Shown here in pieces: positions 44,213-52,947 of a DNA stretch of 64,000 nucleotides. The stretch is from the NCBI RefSeq assembly GCF_001662875.1, contig NZ_JPVZ01000001.1, positions 744,001 through 808,000 of the forward strand. Reading direction: 5' to 3'. Under the pieces are notes generated by a model. The model was not told the origin of the DNA and did not search any database. It worked only from the letters and a program-made list of their open reading frames with translations. Position 1 is the stretch's first letter; every line of letters begins with the position of its first letter. Position numbers and translations under genes: made by a program. This DNA is from Thalassospira tepidiphila MCCC 1A03514 (GTDB lineage Bacteria; Pseudomonadota; Alphaproteobacteria; Rhodospirillales; Thalassospiraceae).

Positions 44213-45418
44213 ATGATGACACAGAATCCCCCTGTACTCTTCGTTGATGACGATGAAAACCTGTTGATGGGACTTAAGCGAAAGCTGCGCGGCAAGTTCG
44301 ATTTCGAAACAGCGGTCGGCCCGCTTCAGGCGCTTGAGAAATTCAAGGCGGGCAACAAATATGCGGTTTGTGTTGCCGACATGCGCATGCCCGACATGGA
44401 CGGTGTGAAGTTGCTGGCCGAGGTTGCCAAACTCAGCCCCGACACAGTCAACATGATGCTGACCGGCAATGCCGACCAGCATACCGCGGTCGAAGCAATC
44501 AATCGGGGGCATATTTTCCGCTTTTTCAACAAGCCGTGCGAGGACGAGGACCTGATTGCCGGTGTCAAGGCGGGCCTGCGACAATATCAGTTGATCACCG
44601 CGGAAAAGGCGCTGATCGAACAGACTCTGGCGGGCAGTGTAAAGGTCCTGACCGAGGTGCTGGCACAGCTTAACCCGGCGATTTTTGGCAAGGCGATGCG
44701 CGCCAAGCTTTGGTGCGATACCATTGCCAAACAGATCGGCTACCCGCATCCGTGGGAATTGGGGTTGGCCGCGTTACTGGCGCCCATTGGCTATGTCTCC
44801 CTGCCGCCGGAAATCCTTGCCCGCCTTGGCGATGAAAAGCCGCTTCAACCGCTTGAACGTGACGTGGTCCGACGCACGCCCGAAGTGGCGCGCAAACTGA
44901 TTTCCAATATCCCGCGTCTGGAACAAGTTGCCGGCATTGTCTATCTGCAGAACCGCAATTTTGACGGATCGGGCTTCCCGGCCGAAGGCCCGCTTGGCAC
45001 GGAAATTCCGTTGGGTGCGCGGGTCCTTCGGATTTTTAACGACCTTGGCAAAATTGTCGAAAGTGATCTTGTCGTCAAACAGCACTTCGACGAGTTGCGC
45101 CACAAGCCTGAACGCTATGACCCCGAACTGCTGAACCAGATCGAGGCGATCCTTGCCCAGGAAGACCCGTCCTATGACAAAGTCGCCTATCCGACCGGGA
45201 CGGAGCATGACATTTACCTCAAGAACCTGCGGATCGGAGATTTCCTGCTGACCGATATCGAAACGCGCGATGGGCATATCTTGCTGACCCATGGCAACTA
45301 CGTTTCCGAAATTCAGATCCAGCGGCTGCGCGTTTTTCAGGAACTTCACCAGTTTCATGAGCCCATTCGTGTTCGCCGCGGCGGGCATGACCAGGTTGCC
45401 GGGAGCGGAGGGGCCTGA
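44213..45418 (+). CDS. Response regulator with degenerate HD-GYP domain
   Basis: 401 residues (400 if the second ATG is used); GGGAGAG precedes. The receiver has FVDDDENLL and phospho-acceptor Asp56 (VADMRMPDMDG), with Lys in FFNKPCED. The second half aligns with an RpfG-like HD-GYP domain, but the signature HDIGK is AALLAPIGYVSLPPEIL and the HHExxDGxGYP box is LQNRNFDGSGFP. Thus the metal-binding His and Asp are lost and hydrolysis of cyclic-di-GMP is unlikely. The last ~90 residues resemble a further regulatory region. It overlaps the next gene by one base (TGATG), implying translational coupling. Confidence 0.85.
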   Translation: MMTQNPPVLFVDDDENLLMGLKRKLRGKFDFETAVGPLQALEKFKAGNKYAVCVADMRMPDMDGVKLLAEVAKLSPDTVNMMLTGNADQHTAVEAINRGHIFRFFNKPCEDEDLIAGVKAGLRQYQLITAEKALIEQTLAGSVKVLTEVLAQLNPAIFGKAMRAKLWCDTIAKQIGYPHPWELGLAALLAPIGYVSLPPEILARLGDEKPLQPLERDVVRRTPEVARKLISNIPRLEQVAGIVYLQNRNFDGSGFPAEGPLGTEIPLGARVLRIFNDLGKIVESDLVVKQHFDELRHKPERYDPELLNQIEAILAQEDPSYDKVAYPTGTEHDIYLKNLRIGDFLLTDIETRDGHILLTHGNYVSEIQIQRLRVFQELHQFHEPIRVRRGGHDQVAGSGGA

Positions 45419-46839
45419 TGTCTGAAAAGATTGAAAACCTGCACGACACCAAGATCCTGAGTGGCACGTCCGATCTGACATCGGGGGCGGACCTTCTTGA
45501 GGCCGCCAAGGAAATTGATGCGCCAGAGGACGTTCGCGCCCATTTCCTGGCACTGATGGGCGAGCAAAAGCGCCGCAAGCTCGAAACCATGCAGCGGCTC
45601 AAGACCATTCTTGATAGCGTTGTCGAGGGGATCCTGATCATTGATGCCACCGGCATGATCCAGGACTTCAACAAATCAGCCGCCGAAATCCTGCGCGCAA
45701 CCGGTGATGAGTTGCTGGGCACTTCGGTCGATGTGATGTTCATTGATCGCAAGGCAACGGTGCGCCACAAGCTTTTGAATCGCTGCATTAATATCAGCAG
45801 TGGTGTGCTGAAATATGACTATACCGAAACAATGGCGCAGCGCCTTGATGGCGACAGCTTTCCGATGGAAATCATCGTAAGTCCGGCCAATTTCGCATCC
45901 GAGATGAGTTATCTTTACATTTTCCGCGACATCACCCGACGCAAGAATGCGGAAGTCGCGCAAAAGAAGCTTGAAGAAGACCTGCGCGAGGCGCTTAAGC
46001 TTGAGGCGATTGGCCATCTGGCGGGCGGCATTGCGCATGAAATCAATACGCCCAGCCAGTATATCCGCGATAACCTGAAGTTCCTCAATGACAGTTACGG
46101 GGCGCTTTCGCGCATGCTTGGTCTGGCCTTGCAGACCTTGTGGAAAAATCGCGCAAATTTGCCGCCCAATACGTTTGAGGATTTCGCCCGACAAATGCGT
46201 GATTCCGATCTTGAATTCCTGCTTGAGGAAATCCCGCATGCCACCCAGCAATCCCTTGATGGCATCAATCAGGTGGCACGCATCGTCCTGTCGATGAAGG
46301 AGTTCTCCCACCCCGGCGGGACGGAAAAAACCACCACCGACATTAACCGGGTCCTGTCGAACGTGATTGTGATTTCACGCAATGAATGGAAACACAATGC
46401 CGACATCACCGAAGAATTCGATCCGGAGATCCCGCATATTCCGTGCCACATCAACGAGGTCAATCAGGTCTTCCTCAACCTGATCGTCAACGCGGCACAG
46501 GCCATTCAGGCCGCCGGTCGCAAACCCGATGAAGGGCACATTACGGTCAAGACCACATCGCTTGATGACAGTATCCTGATTTCGATTTCCGACAACGGAA
46601 CCGGCATTGCCAAGGAAAACCGGTCAAAGGTGTTCAATCCGTTCTTTACCACCAAGGAAGTTGGCAAGGGCACGGGACAGGGACTTTCTATCACCCATGA
46701 CATCGTCACGGTGCGCCACGGCGGGCGTATCTGGTTTGAAACCGAAATGGGGAAGGGAACGACATTCCGCGTTCTTCTGCCCGCCGAAGACCGCACCGGC
46801 AAAAAGTCCGACGAAAAACCCGAGAAAACCAAGACCTAA
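45418..46839 (+). CDS. PAS-domain histidine kinase
   Basis: 473 residues, no membrane segment, so cytoplasmic. After ~50 helical residues a PAS domain covers ~60-180 ([31 protein letters not shown]). HisKA contains His207 in [16 protein letters not shown]. The HATPase has [22 protein letters not shown] and KGTGQGLS boxes. The gene starts inside the previous stop (ATG 45418), so it is coupled to the degenerate HD-GYP gene. It is the obvious phosphodonor for the three receivers of the cluster. It ends overlapping the stop of the convergent ynfA-like gene by four bases. Confidence 0.93.
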   Translation: MSEKIENLHDTKILSGTSDLTSGADLLEAAKEIDAPEDVRAHFLALMGEQKRRKLETMQRLKTILDSVVEGILIIDATGMIQDFNKSAAEILRATGDELLGTSVDVMFIDRKATVRHKLLNRCINISSGVLKYDYTETMAQRLDGDSFPMEIIVSPANFASEMSYLYIFRDITRRKNAEVAQKKLEEDLREALKLEAIGHLAGGIAHEINTPSQYIRDNLKFLNDSYGALSRMLGLALQTLWKNRANLPPNTFEDFARQMRDSDLEFLLEEIPHATQQSLDGINQVARIVLSMKEFSHPGGTEKTTTDINRVLSNVIVISRNEWKHNADITEEFDPEIPHIPCHINEVNQVFLNLIVNAAQAIQAAGRKPDEGHITVKTTSLDDSILISISDNGTGIAKENRSKVFNPFFTTKEVGKGTGQGLSITHDIVTVRHGGRIWFETEMGKGTTFRVLLPAEDRTGKKSDEKPEKTKT

Positions 46840-47156
46840 CGCGGGGCAAACAGGATGATCCCGGCACCCAAAAGGCAAACCAGCAATCCGGTTACATCCC
46901 AGCGGTCGGGGGTGGTGCGCTCAACCACCCACATCCAGAAGATCGATGCCGTGATGTAAACACCGCCATAGGCCGCATAAGCCCGCCCGGCAAAGTCGGC
47001 CTCAACCCGGGTCAGAAGCCAGGCAAAGACAATCAGGGATACCACGCCCGGCACGACCCAAAGGACCGACTTTCCGGACCGAAGCCAGGCCCAGAAGGCA
47101 AAACACCCGGCAATTTCGGCAATCGCCGCAAAGATATAGGCCGCAATGCTTTGCAT
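46836..47156 (-). CDS. YnfA/UPF0060-family membrane protein
   Basis: 106 residues from ATG 47156 ([21 protein letters not shown]) with GGGGAAC just upstream. Four hydrophobic segments fill almost the whole chain ([50 protein letters not shown]). This matches the YnfA/UPF0060 small multidrug-resistance-like family. Transport substrate is unknown. It is 16 bp from the asparaginase stop codon on the same strand, so likely co-transcribed with it. Confidence 0.9.
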   Translation of the reverse strand: MQSIAAYIFAAIAEIAGCFAFWAWLRSGKSVLWVVPGVVSLIVFAWLLTRVEADFAGRAYAAYGGVYITASIFWMWVVERTTPDRWDVTGLLVCLLGAGIILFAPR

Positions 47157-47172
47157 CTGTTCCCCGTTTTGA

Positions 47173-48183
47173 TCAGAAGGCCGGGCGCAAGTCCCCGGCA
47201 TATTTGCCCGCCCAGTTGGTCAGAACCGGGGTCAGGTATTTTTTAAGGATCTCGGCCTTGGCGTCATCAATCACGCCATGTTTGCGCAGGATCGCGCCCA
47301 TCGCAACCTCTGCCCCGCGCTGGGTGCCATCATCGATCTTAAGCGCCACACCAAGCCCCTGTTTGGGGAAGGCTGCGCAATAAACACCCTCTGCGCCGAC
47401 TTTGACCAGTGCATCTTCACCGCATTCTTCCATGATCCCGGTGCAAAAGCGCCCGGTTCCGGCGACCATGAAGGGCGCATTTGCACAGCCCTTGCGGATA
47501 CGCTTGATCGCATCAATGCGTTTGGCATCAAGGCCAACTGGGTCGGCCATGCGCGCCATCGCAAGGCCGAGATCACGCAACCGCATGCCAATCACCGGAA
47601 TACCGCAACCATCAATACCGCGCGGCGTCGAAGACAGATCGCAATCCCCCATTTCTTCCAACACCTTGATCAGGCGTTGCTGAACTGGATGGGATTCTTC
47701 GATATAGCCAACCGGGTCTTCGCCAAGCTGCTGTGCGGTCGACAGGAAGCCTGAATGTTTGCCAGAGCAATTATTGTGCGCCTTGGTCAGGCTCACATGA
47801 TCAGACGCCTGTTTAATCGCGGCATTCAGGCTGAGTGAATAATGCGGGGCGCATTCCAGTGTATCGACCGAAAGGCCGATCTTCTCCAGCCATGCTTTGA
47901 CGGTTTGCGCGTGTTCTTCCTCGCCATTATGTGATGAACAGGCAAGTGCAATGTGTTTGTCTTCAAGCCCGAAGGCCTCGACCGCGCCGCTTTCAACGAA
48001 CGGAATGGCCAGAAGCGGCTTGATCGCAGATCGCGGATACATCAGCGCATCAATATCGCCCCCCTGATCAACCACCGTCCCGTCAGACGTCATCACGACG
48101 TAACGACCGCGATGGAAACTTTCGACCATATCGCCGCGTGTGGCTTCGACAAGGATCGGGTTGGCAGCGATTGACTGAGGCAT
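47173..48183 (-). CDS. L-asparaginase, Asparaginase_II (Rhizobium type)
   Basis: 336 residues, the family's normal length, with no signal peptide, so cytoplasmic. It should hydrolyse asparagine to aspartate and ammonia. Typical motifs are [29 protein letters not shown] (Ser/Lys pair), [23 protein letters not shown] with conserved Cys and Lys, GIDGCGIP and [13 protein letters not shown]. This is the thermolabile Rhizobium-type family (PF06089), unrelated to E. coli AnsA/AnsB. It lies upstream of the ynfA-like gene. An Lrp/AsnC regulator gene is next upstream. Confidence 0.92.
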   Translation of the reverse strand: MPQSIAANPILVEATRGDMVESFHRGRYVVMTSDGTVVDQGGDIDALMYPRSAIKPLLAIPFVESGAVEAFGLEDKHIALACSSHNGEEEHAQTVKAWLEKIGLSVDTLECAPHYSLSLNAAIKQASDHVSLTKAHNNCSGKHSGFLSTAQQLGEDPVGYIEESHPVQQRLIKVLEEMGDCDLSSTPRGIDGCGIPVIGMRLRDLGLAMARMADPVGLDAKRIDAIKRIRKGCANAPFMVAGTGRFCTGIMEECGEDALVKVGAEGVYCAAFPKQGLGVALKIDDGTQRGAEVAMGAILRKHGVIDDAKAEILKKYLTPVLTNWAGKYAGDLRPAF

Positions 48184-48294
48184 TTTAAAGCTCCGGCTTT
48201 GGTGGGTTGATCAGTCTATGCCTGAAACACCGGTGGAAAATCAAGTATGGCAAATCTTGCAACTGCGAAGGTGACCGCCATCTGACGGCCGCCT

Positions 48295-48774
48295 TCAAAC
48301 ACCTTTTGGCAACGGTATGGCCGTCAGGTTCTTGTATTCCTTCAAAACCAGACTGGATTGCACATCGCGCACATTGGGCATTGAAAGCAACTGATGGGTG
48401 ACAAAATCGCCAAAGCTTTCGATATCGCGCGCCACGGACACCAGCAGAAAATCCTGCCGTCCCGTCATCGCCCAGCAGGACAGAATTTCCGGAAGATCAT
48501 TCATCGCGCGGGCGAAATCCTCCGCCCCCTGTTCGGTATGGCTTTGCAAGCGGACCTGAATGGTCGCCAGCACCCCAAAGCCAAGTTTCTTGCGGTCCAG
48601 AAGGGCGACCTGGCGTTTGATCACCCCGGATGCCTCAAGCTGTTTGACCCGACGCAAACACGGTGATGGGGACATGCCGACCATTTCAGCCAGTTGGACA
48701 TTGCTGATGGCGGCGTCCTTTTGCAGGGCCTGCAATATCCGGATATCAGTCGCGCTTAGCGTCACGTCGGTCAT
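48295..48774 (-). CDS. Lrp/AsnC-family transcriptional regulator
   Basis: 159 residues from ATG 48774 (MTDVTLSATDIRIL); a TTG at 48786 would add four. The N-terminal HTH reads ILQALQKDAAISNVQLAEMV and MSPSPCLRRVKQLEASGVI, and the C-terminal RAM domain includes ILSCWAMTGRQDFLLVSVARDIESF in part. Such proteins sense amino acids and often control a divergent gene. Here the divergent neighbour is phenylalanine hydroxylase, a common arrangement, so control of phhA by an aromatic amino acid is likely. The binding sites should be in the 140-bp gap. Confidence 0.92.
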   Translation of the reverse strand: MTDVTLSATDIRILQALQKDAAISNVQLAEMVGMSPSPCLRRVKQLEASGVIKRQVALLDRKKLGFGVLATIQVRLQSHTEQGAEDFARAMNDLPEILSCWAMTGRQDFLLVSVARDIESFGDFVTHQLLSMPNVRDVQSSLVLKEYKNLTAIPLPKGV

Positions 48775-48914
48775 TTTAAACCCCAAATCAAACCAACAAG
48801 GTCACAATATGCACATCATAACTGATTTAGACGCCTTATTGGCCAGAAAATGACATTAGAGTTGATGTAAAATGATCCTTGTAAATCGGCAATAGAACCC
48901 GAAAGAGGACGGCC

Positions 48915-49814
48915 ATGAATCAGGGAAACGATCTGCGTGGCGATTACAGTCACATCAATGACGACTACACCATCGATCAGGACTGGAGCACATATACCGA
49001 GGCCGAGCACGAACTATGGCGCAAACTTTATGACCGCCAGTCGCGCATTTTGCCCGGTTATGCCGCCGAGGATTACATTCGCAATCTGATGAAACTTGAT
49101 GCGGCGGATCAGATTCCGCATTTCGGCCGGGTCAGCGAGAAACTTCATGCGGCGACCGGCTGGCATCTTGTCGCTGTTCCGGGGCTGGTGCCAGATGATG
49201 TGTTTTTTGACCACCTTGCCAATCGTCGGTTCCCGGTCACGGTGTGGCTGCGCAAGCCCGAGGAAATGGACTATCTGGTCGAACCCGACATCTTCCATGA
49301 CTTTTTTGGTCATGTGCCGATGCTCTATGACCCGACCTTTGCCGATTATCTGGCAGCCTATGGCGCCAAGGGTCCAGAGGCCGTTGCAAAGGGTGGCCTG
49401 AAACAGCTGGCGCGGATGTATTGGTACATGGTCGAGTTTGGCCTGATCATGACCCCCCATGGTTTGCGCGCTTATGGTGCGGGCATGTTGTCATCGCAAA
49501 CCGAAACCATCTATTCGGTCACCGATCCCACGCCAAACCGGGTGGCGTTCGAGCTTGAACGCGTCATGGGCACGGATTATGCGATTAATGATTTCCAGAA
49601 AACCTATTTCGTTCTGGAAAGTTACGATCAGTTGTTTGACGCGATGAATGTGCCGCTGGCGCCGATCTATGATCGGCTCGCCAAGAAGCCTGCGATTGAT
49701 CCGGCAACCACCTTGCCGACAGACTGGCTTTATCATGTGCATGGGGCCGCAGACAGCATCATTTCCCTGGGCGAGGAGACGCACAGAACCCACAGACAAC
49801 AACGCCCTGCGTAA
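48915..49814 (+). CDS. phhA: Phenylalanine-4-hydroxylase
   Basis: 299 residues, the usual length of the bacterial monomeric enzyme without regulatory domain. It hydroxylates phenylalanine to tyrosine with tetrahydrobiopterin (or another pterin), iron and oxygen. The iron ligands are His128 and His133 (HDFFGHVP) and a downstream Glu in YWYMVEFGLI; the pterin/substrate region includes VPGLVPDDVFF. The upstream GAGGACGG provides the ribosome-binding site. No pterin-4a-carbinolamine dehydratase gene is next to it. The divergent Lrp/AsnC gene probably regulates it. Confidence 0.96.
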   Translation: MNQGNDLRGDYSHINDDYTIDQDWSTYTEAEHELWRKLYDRQSRILPGYAAEDYIRNLMKLDAADQIPHFGRVSEKLHAATGWHLVAVPGLVPDDVFFDHLANRRFPVTVWLRKPEEMDYLVEPDIFHDFFGHVPMLYDPTFADYLAAYGAKGPEAVAKGGLKQLARMYWYMVEFGLIMTPHGLRAYGAGMLSSQTETIYSVTDPTPNRVAFELERVMGTDYAINDFQKTYFVLESYDQLFDAMNVPLAPIYDRLAKKPAIDPATTLPTDWLYHVHGAADSIISLGEETHRTHRQQRPA

Positions 49815-49824
49815 GGCAGGGCGT
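49802..49824 (+). other. Hairpin overlapping the phhA stop codon
   Basis: ACGCCCTGC (49802-49810) and GCAGGGCGT (49816-49824) pair with a five-base loop that includes the stop codon. No T-run, so an intrinsic terminator is unlikely to be complete; it may stabilise the 3' end. Confidence 0.4.
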
Positions 49825-49872
49825 GGCGGTCCGTTCAGGATTGATCAAGGCAGAGCCGGTCTGACAGCACCG

Positions 49873-50295
49873 CTAGCAGGCACTGATGGAATGGCCCAGC
49901 ACCCGATTGAGTTGCTCAAGCACCACTTTCGGGCTGGCGTCCTTGCTGATGAAATCGGCCGCCCCAAGCGCATCGGCTTGTGCGCGGGTGTCGGCATCAT
50001 AATGGGCCGAGAAGAAGAAAACCGGCACGTTTTGGCTGTTGGGATAGCGGCGGCGAATTTCGCAGAACGCTTCAAAGCCGCTCATACCCGGCATTTCAAT
50101 ATCAAGGATGATGGCACGGGGATAAAGCCCGTCCAGCTGATCAATCAGATCATCGGCACAATCAAAACCGGCCACGTCATATCCTGCCCGACGCAACACT
50201 GTTTCAAGGGCTGCCTTGGCGCTGGGACTGTCGTCGGCGAACGCAACCAGTCCATCAGGACAGAATTGCGACGGCATGGCGCTGAGCGCGTTCAT
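49873..50295 (-). CDS. Stand-alone CheY-like receiver protein
   Basis: 140 residues, one receiver domain only. It shows the acidic pair in VAFADDSPSAKAAL, the phospho-acceptor Asp in IILDIEMPGMSG and Ser (usual Ser/Thr) in FFFSAHYD. The conserved Lys is in FISKDAS. With no output domain it is a single-domain regulator. It is not next to a kinase gene; the PAS kinase at 45.4-46.8 kb is the nearest one. It ends before a region with only phhA on the opposite strand, to which it is convergent. Confidence 0.85.
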   Translation of the reverse strand: MNALSAMPSQFCPDGLVAFADDSPSAKAALETVLRRAGYDVAGFDCADDLIDQLDGLYPRAIILDIEMPGMSGFEAFCEIRRRYPNSQNVPVFFFSAHYDADTRAQADALGAADFISKDASPKVVLEQLNRVLGHSISAC

Positions 50296-50544
50296 AGATG
50301 GCGATACTCCGAGTTTTGGGACAAGTCCAAACTGACAGACGAAAATGTCAAATTGGTTAAACCCGCCAAATTTTTGCCACGCAATGTTCCGGCTTCACCC
50401 CGATCTTGCACCCGTGCCGCGAAAGTATAAGGCCGCAATGATCGAAACCATGTGACGCGCAAACCACGAACAGACCGGCAAAACCCCAATGTTTCCGCCA
50501 ACATAACGTTACGGAAACCTGATTTGTCGGGATCGATATCCGTC

Positions 50545-50570
50545 TAAATAGGTATTTCCATGCCTATTTA
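50545..50570. promoter_or_regulatory. Inverted repeat upstream of the cobalamin riboswitch
   Basis: TAAATAGG (50545-50552) and CCTATTTA (50563-50570) are exact complements with a 10-base spacer. It lies just 5' of the riboswitch, where the mutAB promoter is expected, so it could be an operator. No regulator is encoded beside it. Confidence 0.45.
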
Positions 50571-50575
50571 CGGAA

Positions 50576-50760
50576 TTAGGGACAGGTGCTATAAACCGCC
50601 ATGTCGCGAATGTGACCGGAAAATAGGATCGGGAATCCGGTGCGGCCGTGCCTTAGCGCACTTTGGCCAAGCCCGGAACTGCCCCCGCAACTGTAAGCGT
50701 GACGGCCTTTTTGCAGGCTTTCTCGCGAGTCAGAATACCGATGGTGTTTTCTTGGCATGA
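50576..50760 (+). ncRNA. Cobalamin (AdoCbl) riboswitch
   Basis: Conserved blocks of the class are in the right order: GACAGGTGCT (50581), GGGAATCCGGTG (50631-50642), GGAACTGCCCCCGCAACTGT (~50675-50694) and the B12 box GAGTCAGAATACC (50727-50739). This upstream leader precedes the methylmalonyl-CoA mutase operon by about 160 bp. The region from 50740 to 50896 should hold the expression platform; a 6-bp hairpin CCATAT/ATATGG is at 50836-50856, but no T-run terminator is seen, so regulation at translation start is possible. Boundaries are approximate. Confidence 0.9.
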
Positions 50761-50896
50761 AATGGGCCGGGCGGGGTGTACCGGGTACTGGGAATCCGTA
50801 GTAGAATAGAATTTGGCAACGTTCCGTGCCCGACGCCATATAAAGACCCCATATGGAGTCGCATCAAGGACGGGACACACCAAGCCGGGAGAAACC

Positions 50897-52945
50897 ATGT
50901 CCGACCCGCTAAAGCTCGCATCCGAATTTCCATCTGCTGATTATGCAAGTTGGCGCAAGCTTGCCGAAGAGGCCCTTAAAGGGGCACCGTACGAGAAGAA
51001 GCTTGTCACCAACACCCTTGATGGCTTTTCCATTCAGCCGATCTATACAAATGATGATCAGGATGACGCGACCCGGCTGATCCACGAAGTTCTTAATGCC
51101 ACGGTCGAGCCGCGCGAAACCGTCACCGGCTGGGATATCCGACAGCTTCATACCCATCCCGATCCCACGGCGACCAATGCCGCGATCCTTGAGGATCTTG
51201 AAAATGGGGCGACCTCAATCACGCTAAGGCTTGATGCCGCTGCCCGCGCCGGGCGCGAAATCAGTTCTGCCGAGGTCGGTGTTGACGGGATTGCCATTCA
51301 TTGCCTGGCCGATCTTGATGCCGCGCTTGAGGATGTTTACACCAACCTTGCCACCGTCGGGCTTGATGCCGGGGCGGCAGGTGTTCCGGCCGCGGCCCTT
51401 TTGGCCGCGCATATTGCAAATACCGATGGTGCCGACGAAGCCGCACCGGCCTTTAACATCGATCCGATCGGCACGCTGGCATCCACCGGCACCCTGCCCT
51501 GCGGGGCGCAGGACGCGGTTGATCATGCAGCAAGCGTTGCGGTCGAGCTGATTGATCTGTTCCCGCTGGCGACTGCAATTTCGGTCAATGGCGCACCTTA
51601 TTATAATGCTGGCGCCACCGATGGTCAGGAACTGGCCTGCCTGCTGGCAAGCGGGGTCACCTATTTGCGCGCCCTGACCGATGCCGGAATGGCGGTTGAT
51701 CAGGCCGCGGGTGCGATGGTGTTTAATGTCGCCATCGGCACTGACTTCTTTGCCGGGATCGCAAAGCTGCGTGCCCTTCGCATGATGTGGAGCCGCGTTC
51801 TTTCGGCATCGGGTGCCGAGGATGCGACCATCACCATCAATGCGGTTTCGGCCGAAATGGCCCTGACCAAAGTTGATCCGTGGGTCAATATGCTGCGCAC
51901 CACCGTTACCAGCTTTGCCGCCGGTCTGGGTGGTGCGGATAGTGTGACCTGCCTGCCTTATGATCATCTGATTGGCCTGCCTGATGGCTTTGCGCGTCGT
52001 ATTGCGCGCAACACCCAACTGATTTTGCAGGAAGAAAGCAACGTCCACCGGGTCATCGATCCGGCGGGTGGTTCATGGTTTATTGAAAACCTGACCAAGG
52101 AGCTGGCGAAGGCCGCCTGGTCGAAGTTCCAATCGCTTGAGGCATCGGGTGGCATTCTAAGTGCCCTTGCCAATGGCAGCCTGAAGACCGAGATCGAGAC
52201 CGTCTGGAACGCGCGTGAAAAACGGCTGTCCACCCGTCGTGATCCGCTGACCGGTGTGTCGGAATTCCCCAACATCACAGAAGCCAAGGTCACCTGCGAA
52301 AAGCCGGACCTTGACGCGATTGTTGCAAATGCCAAGGCCCGCCAGACCAAATTTGACGGCACGGTCGGCAACAGCCTTAATGCGATGATTGAGGCCGCCC
52401 GCGCAGGCGCCACCATCGGGCACATGTTTACCGATCTTTATGGCACCAGCGCCGCGACATGTGTCGGTGCCCTGCCTGCCCATCGCCTTGCCGAACGTTA
52501 CGAGGCACTTCGCAAACGTTCAGATGCGCATAAGGCAAAGACCGGCTCCTTCCCGCAGGTCTTCCTGGCCAATCTTGGCAAGGTCGCCCAGCACACGGCA
52601 CGCGCGACCTTTGCGCGTAACTTCTTTGAAGCCGGCGGGATCGAGGCGATCACCAATAACGGCTTTGCCAATGCGGATGATGTTGCAACCGCCTTTGGCG
52701 ACAGCGGGGCGAAAATCGCCATTATTTGCGGATCGGACCCACAATATGCCGACATGGCAGCGGATGTTGCCAAGGCGCTGAAATCCAAAGGTGCCAGCAT
52801 GGTTTATCTTGCTGGCCAGCCGGGCGATGCGCGGTCGGCTTACGAAGCTGCGGGCATTGACGAGTTTGTTTTTGTCGGGGCCGATGTCCTTGCCATTTGT
52901 GGTGCCGCACTTGATCATCTTCTTGGCAAACAGGGGGAGAAATAA
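50897..52945 (+). CDS. mutA: Methylmalonyl-CoA mutase small (beta) subunit
   Basis: 682 residues from ATG 50897 ([11 protein letters not shown]), with GGGAGA eight bases upstream; a longer in-frame extension to 50813 would run through the leader RNA. It resembles the catalytic subunit: [63 protein letters not shown]. The C-terminal B12-like domain lacks DxHxxG: the matching place is [19 protein letters not shown], as is normal for MutA. It partners MutB to interconvert succinyl-CoA and (R)-methylmalonyl-CoA. The mutB gene follows after two bases. Confidence 0.94.
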   Translation: MSDPLKLASEFPSADYASWRKLAEEALKGAPYEKKLVTNTLDGFSIQPIYTNDDQDDATRLIHEVLNATVEPRETVTGWDIRQLHTHPDPTATNAAILEDLENGATSITLRLDAAARAGREISSAEVGVDGIAIHCLADLDAALEDVYTNLATVGLDAGAAGVPAAALLAAHIANTDGADEAAPAFNIDPIGTLASTGTLPCGAQDAVDHAASVAVELIDLFPLATAISVNGAPYYNAGATDGQELACLLASGVTYLRALTDAGMAVDQAAGAMVFNVAIGTDFFAGIAKLRALRMMWSRVLSASGAEDATITINAVSAEMALTKVDPWVNMLRTTVTSFAAGLGGADSVTCLPYDHLIGLPDGFARRIARNTQLILQEESNVHRVIDPAGGSWFIENLTKELAKAAWSKFQSLEASGGILSALANGSLKTEIETVWNAREKRLSTRRDPLTGVSEFPNITEAKVTCEKPDLDAIVANAKARQTKFDGTVGNSLNAMIEAARAGATIGHMFTDLYGTSAATCVGALPAHRLAERYEALRKRSDAHKAKTGSFPQVFLANLGKVAQHTARATFARNFFEAGGIEAITNNGFANADDVATAFGDSGAKIAIICGSDPQYADMAADVAKALKSKGASMVYLAGQPGDARSAYEAAGIDEFVFVGADVLAICGAALDHLLGKQGEK

Positions 52946-52947
52946 CC

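Noticed and set aside
43040..44749. A 569-codon minus-strand frame across the REC-HDOD and HD-GYP genes
   Set aside because: It runs across three convincing + strand genes, and no ribosome-binding site or domain supports it.
52690..52930. Absence of the DxHxxG cobalt-ligand motif in MutA considered as inactivation
   Set aside because: The small subunit of methylmalonyl-CoA mutase normally lacks this motif; the adjacent MutB has it.
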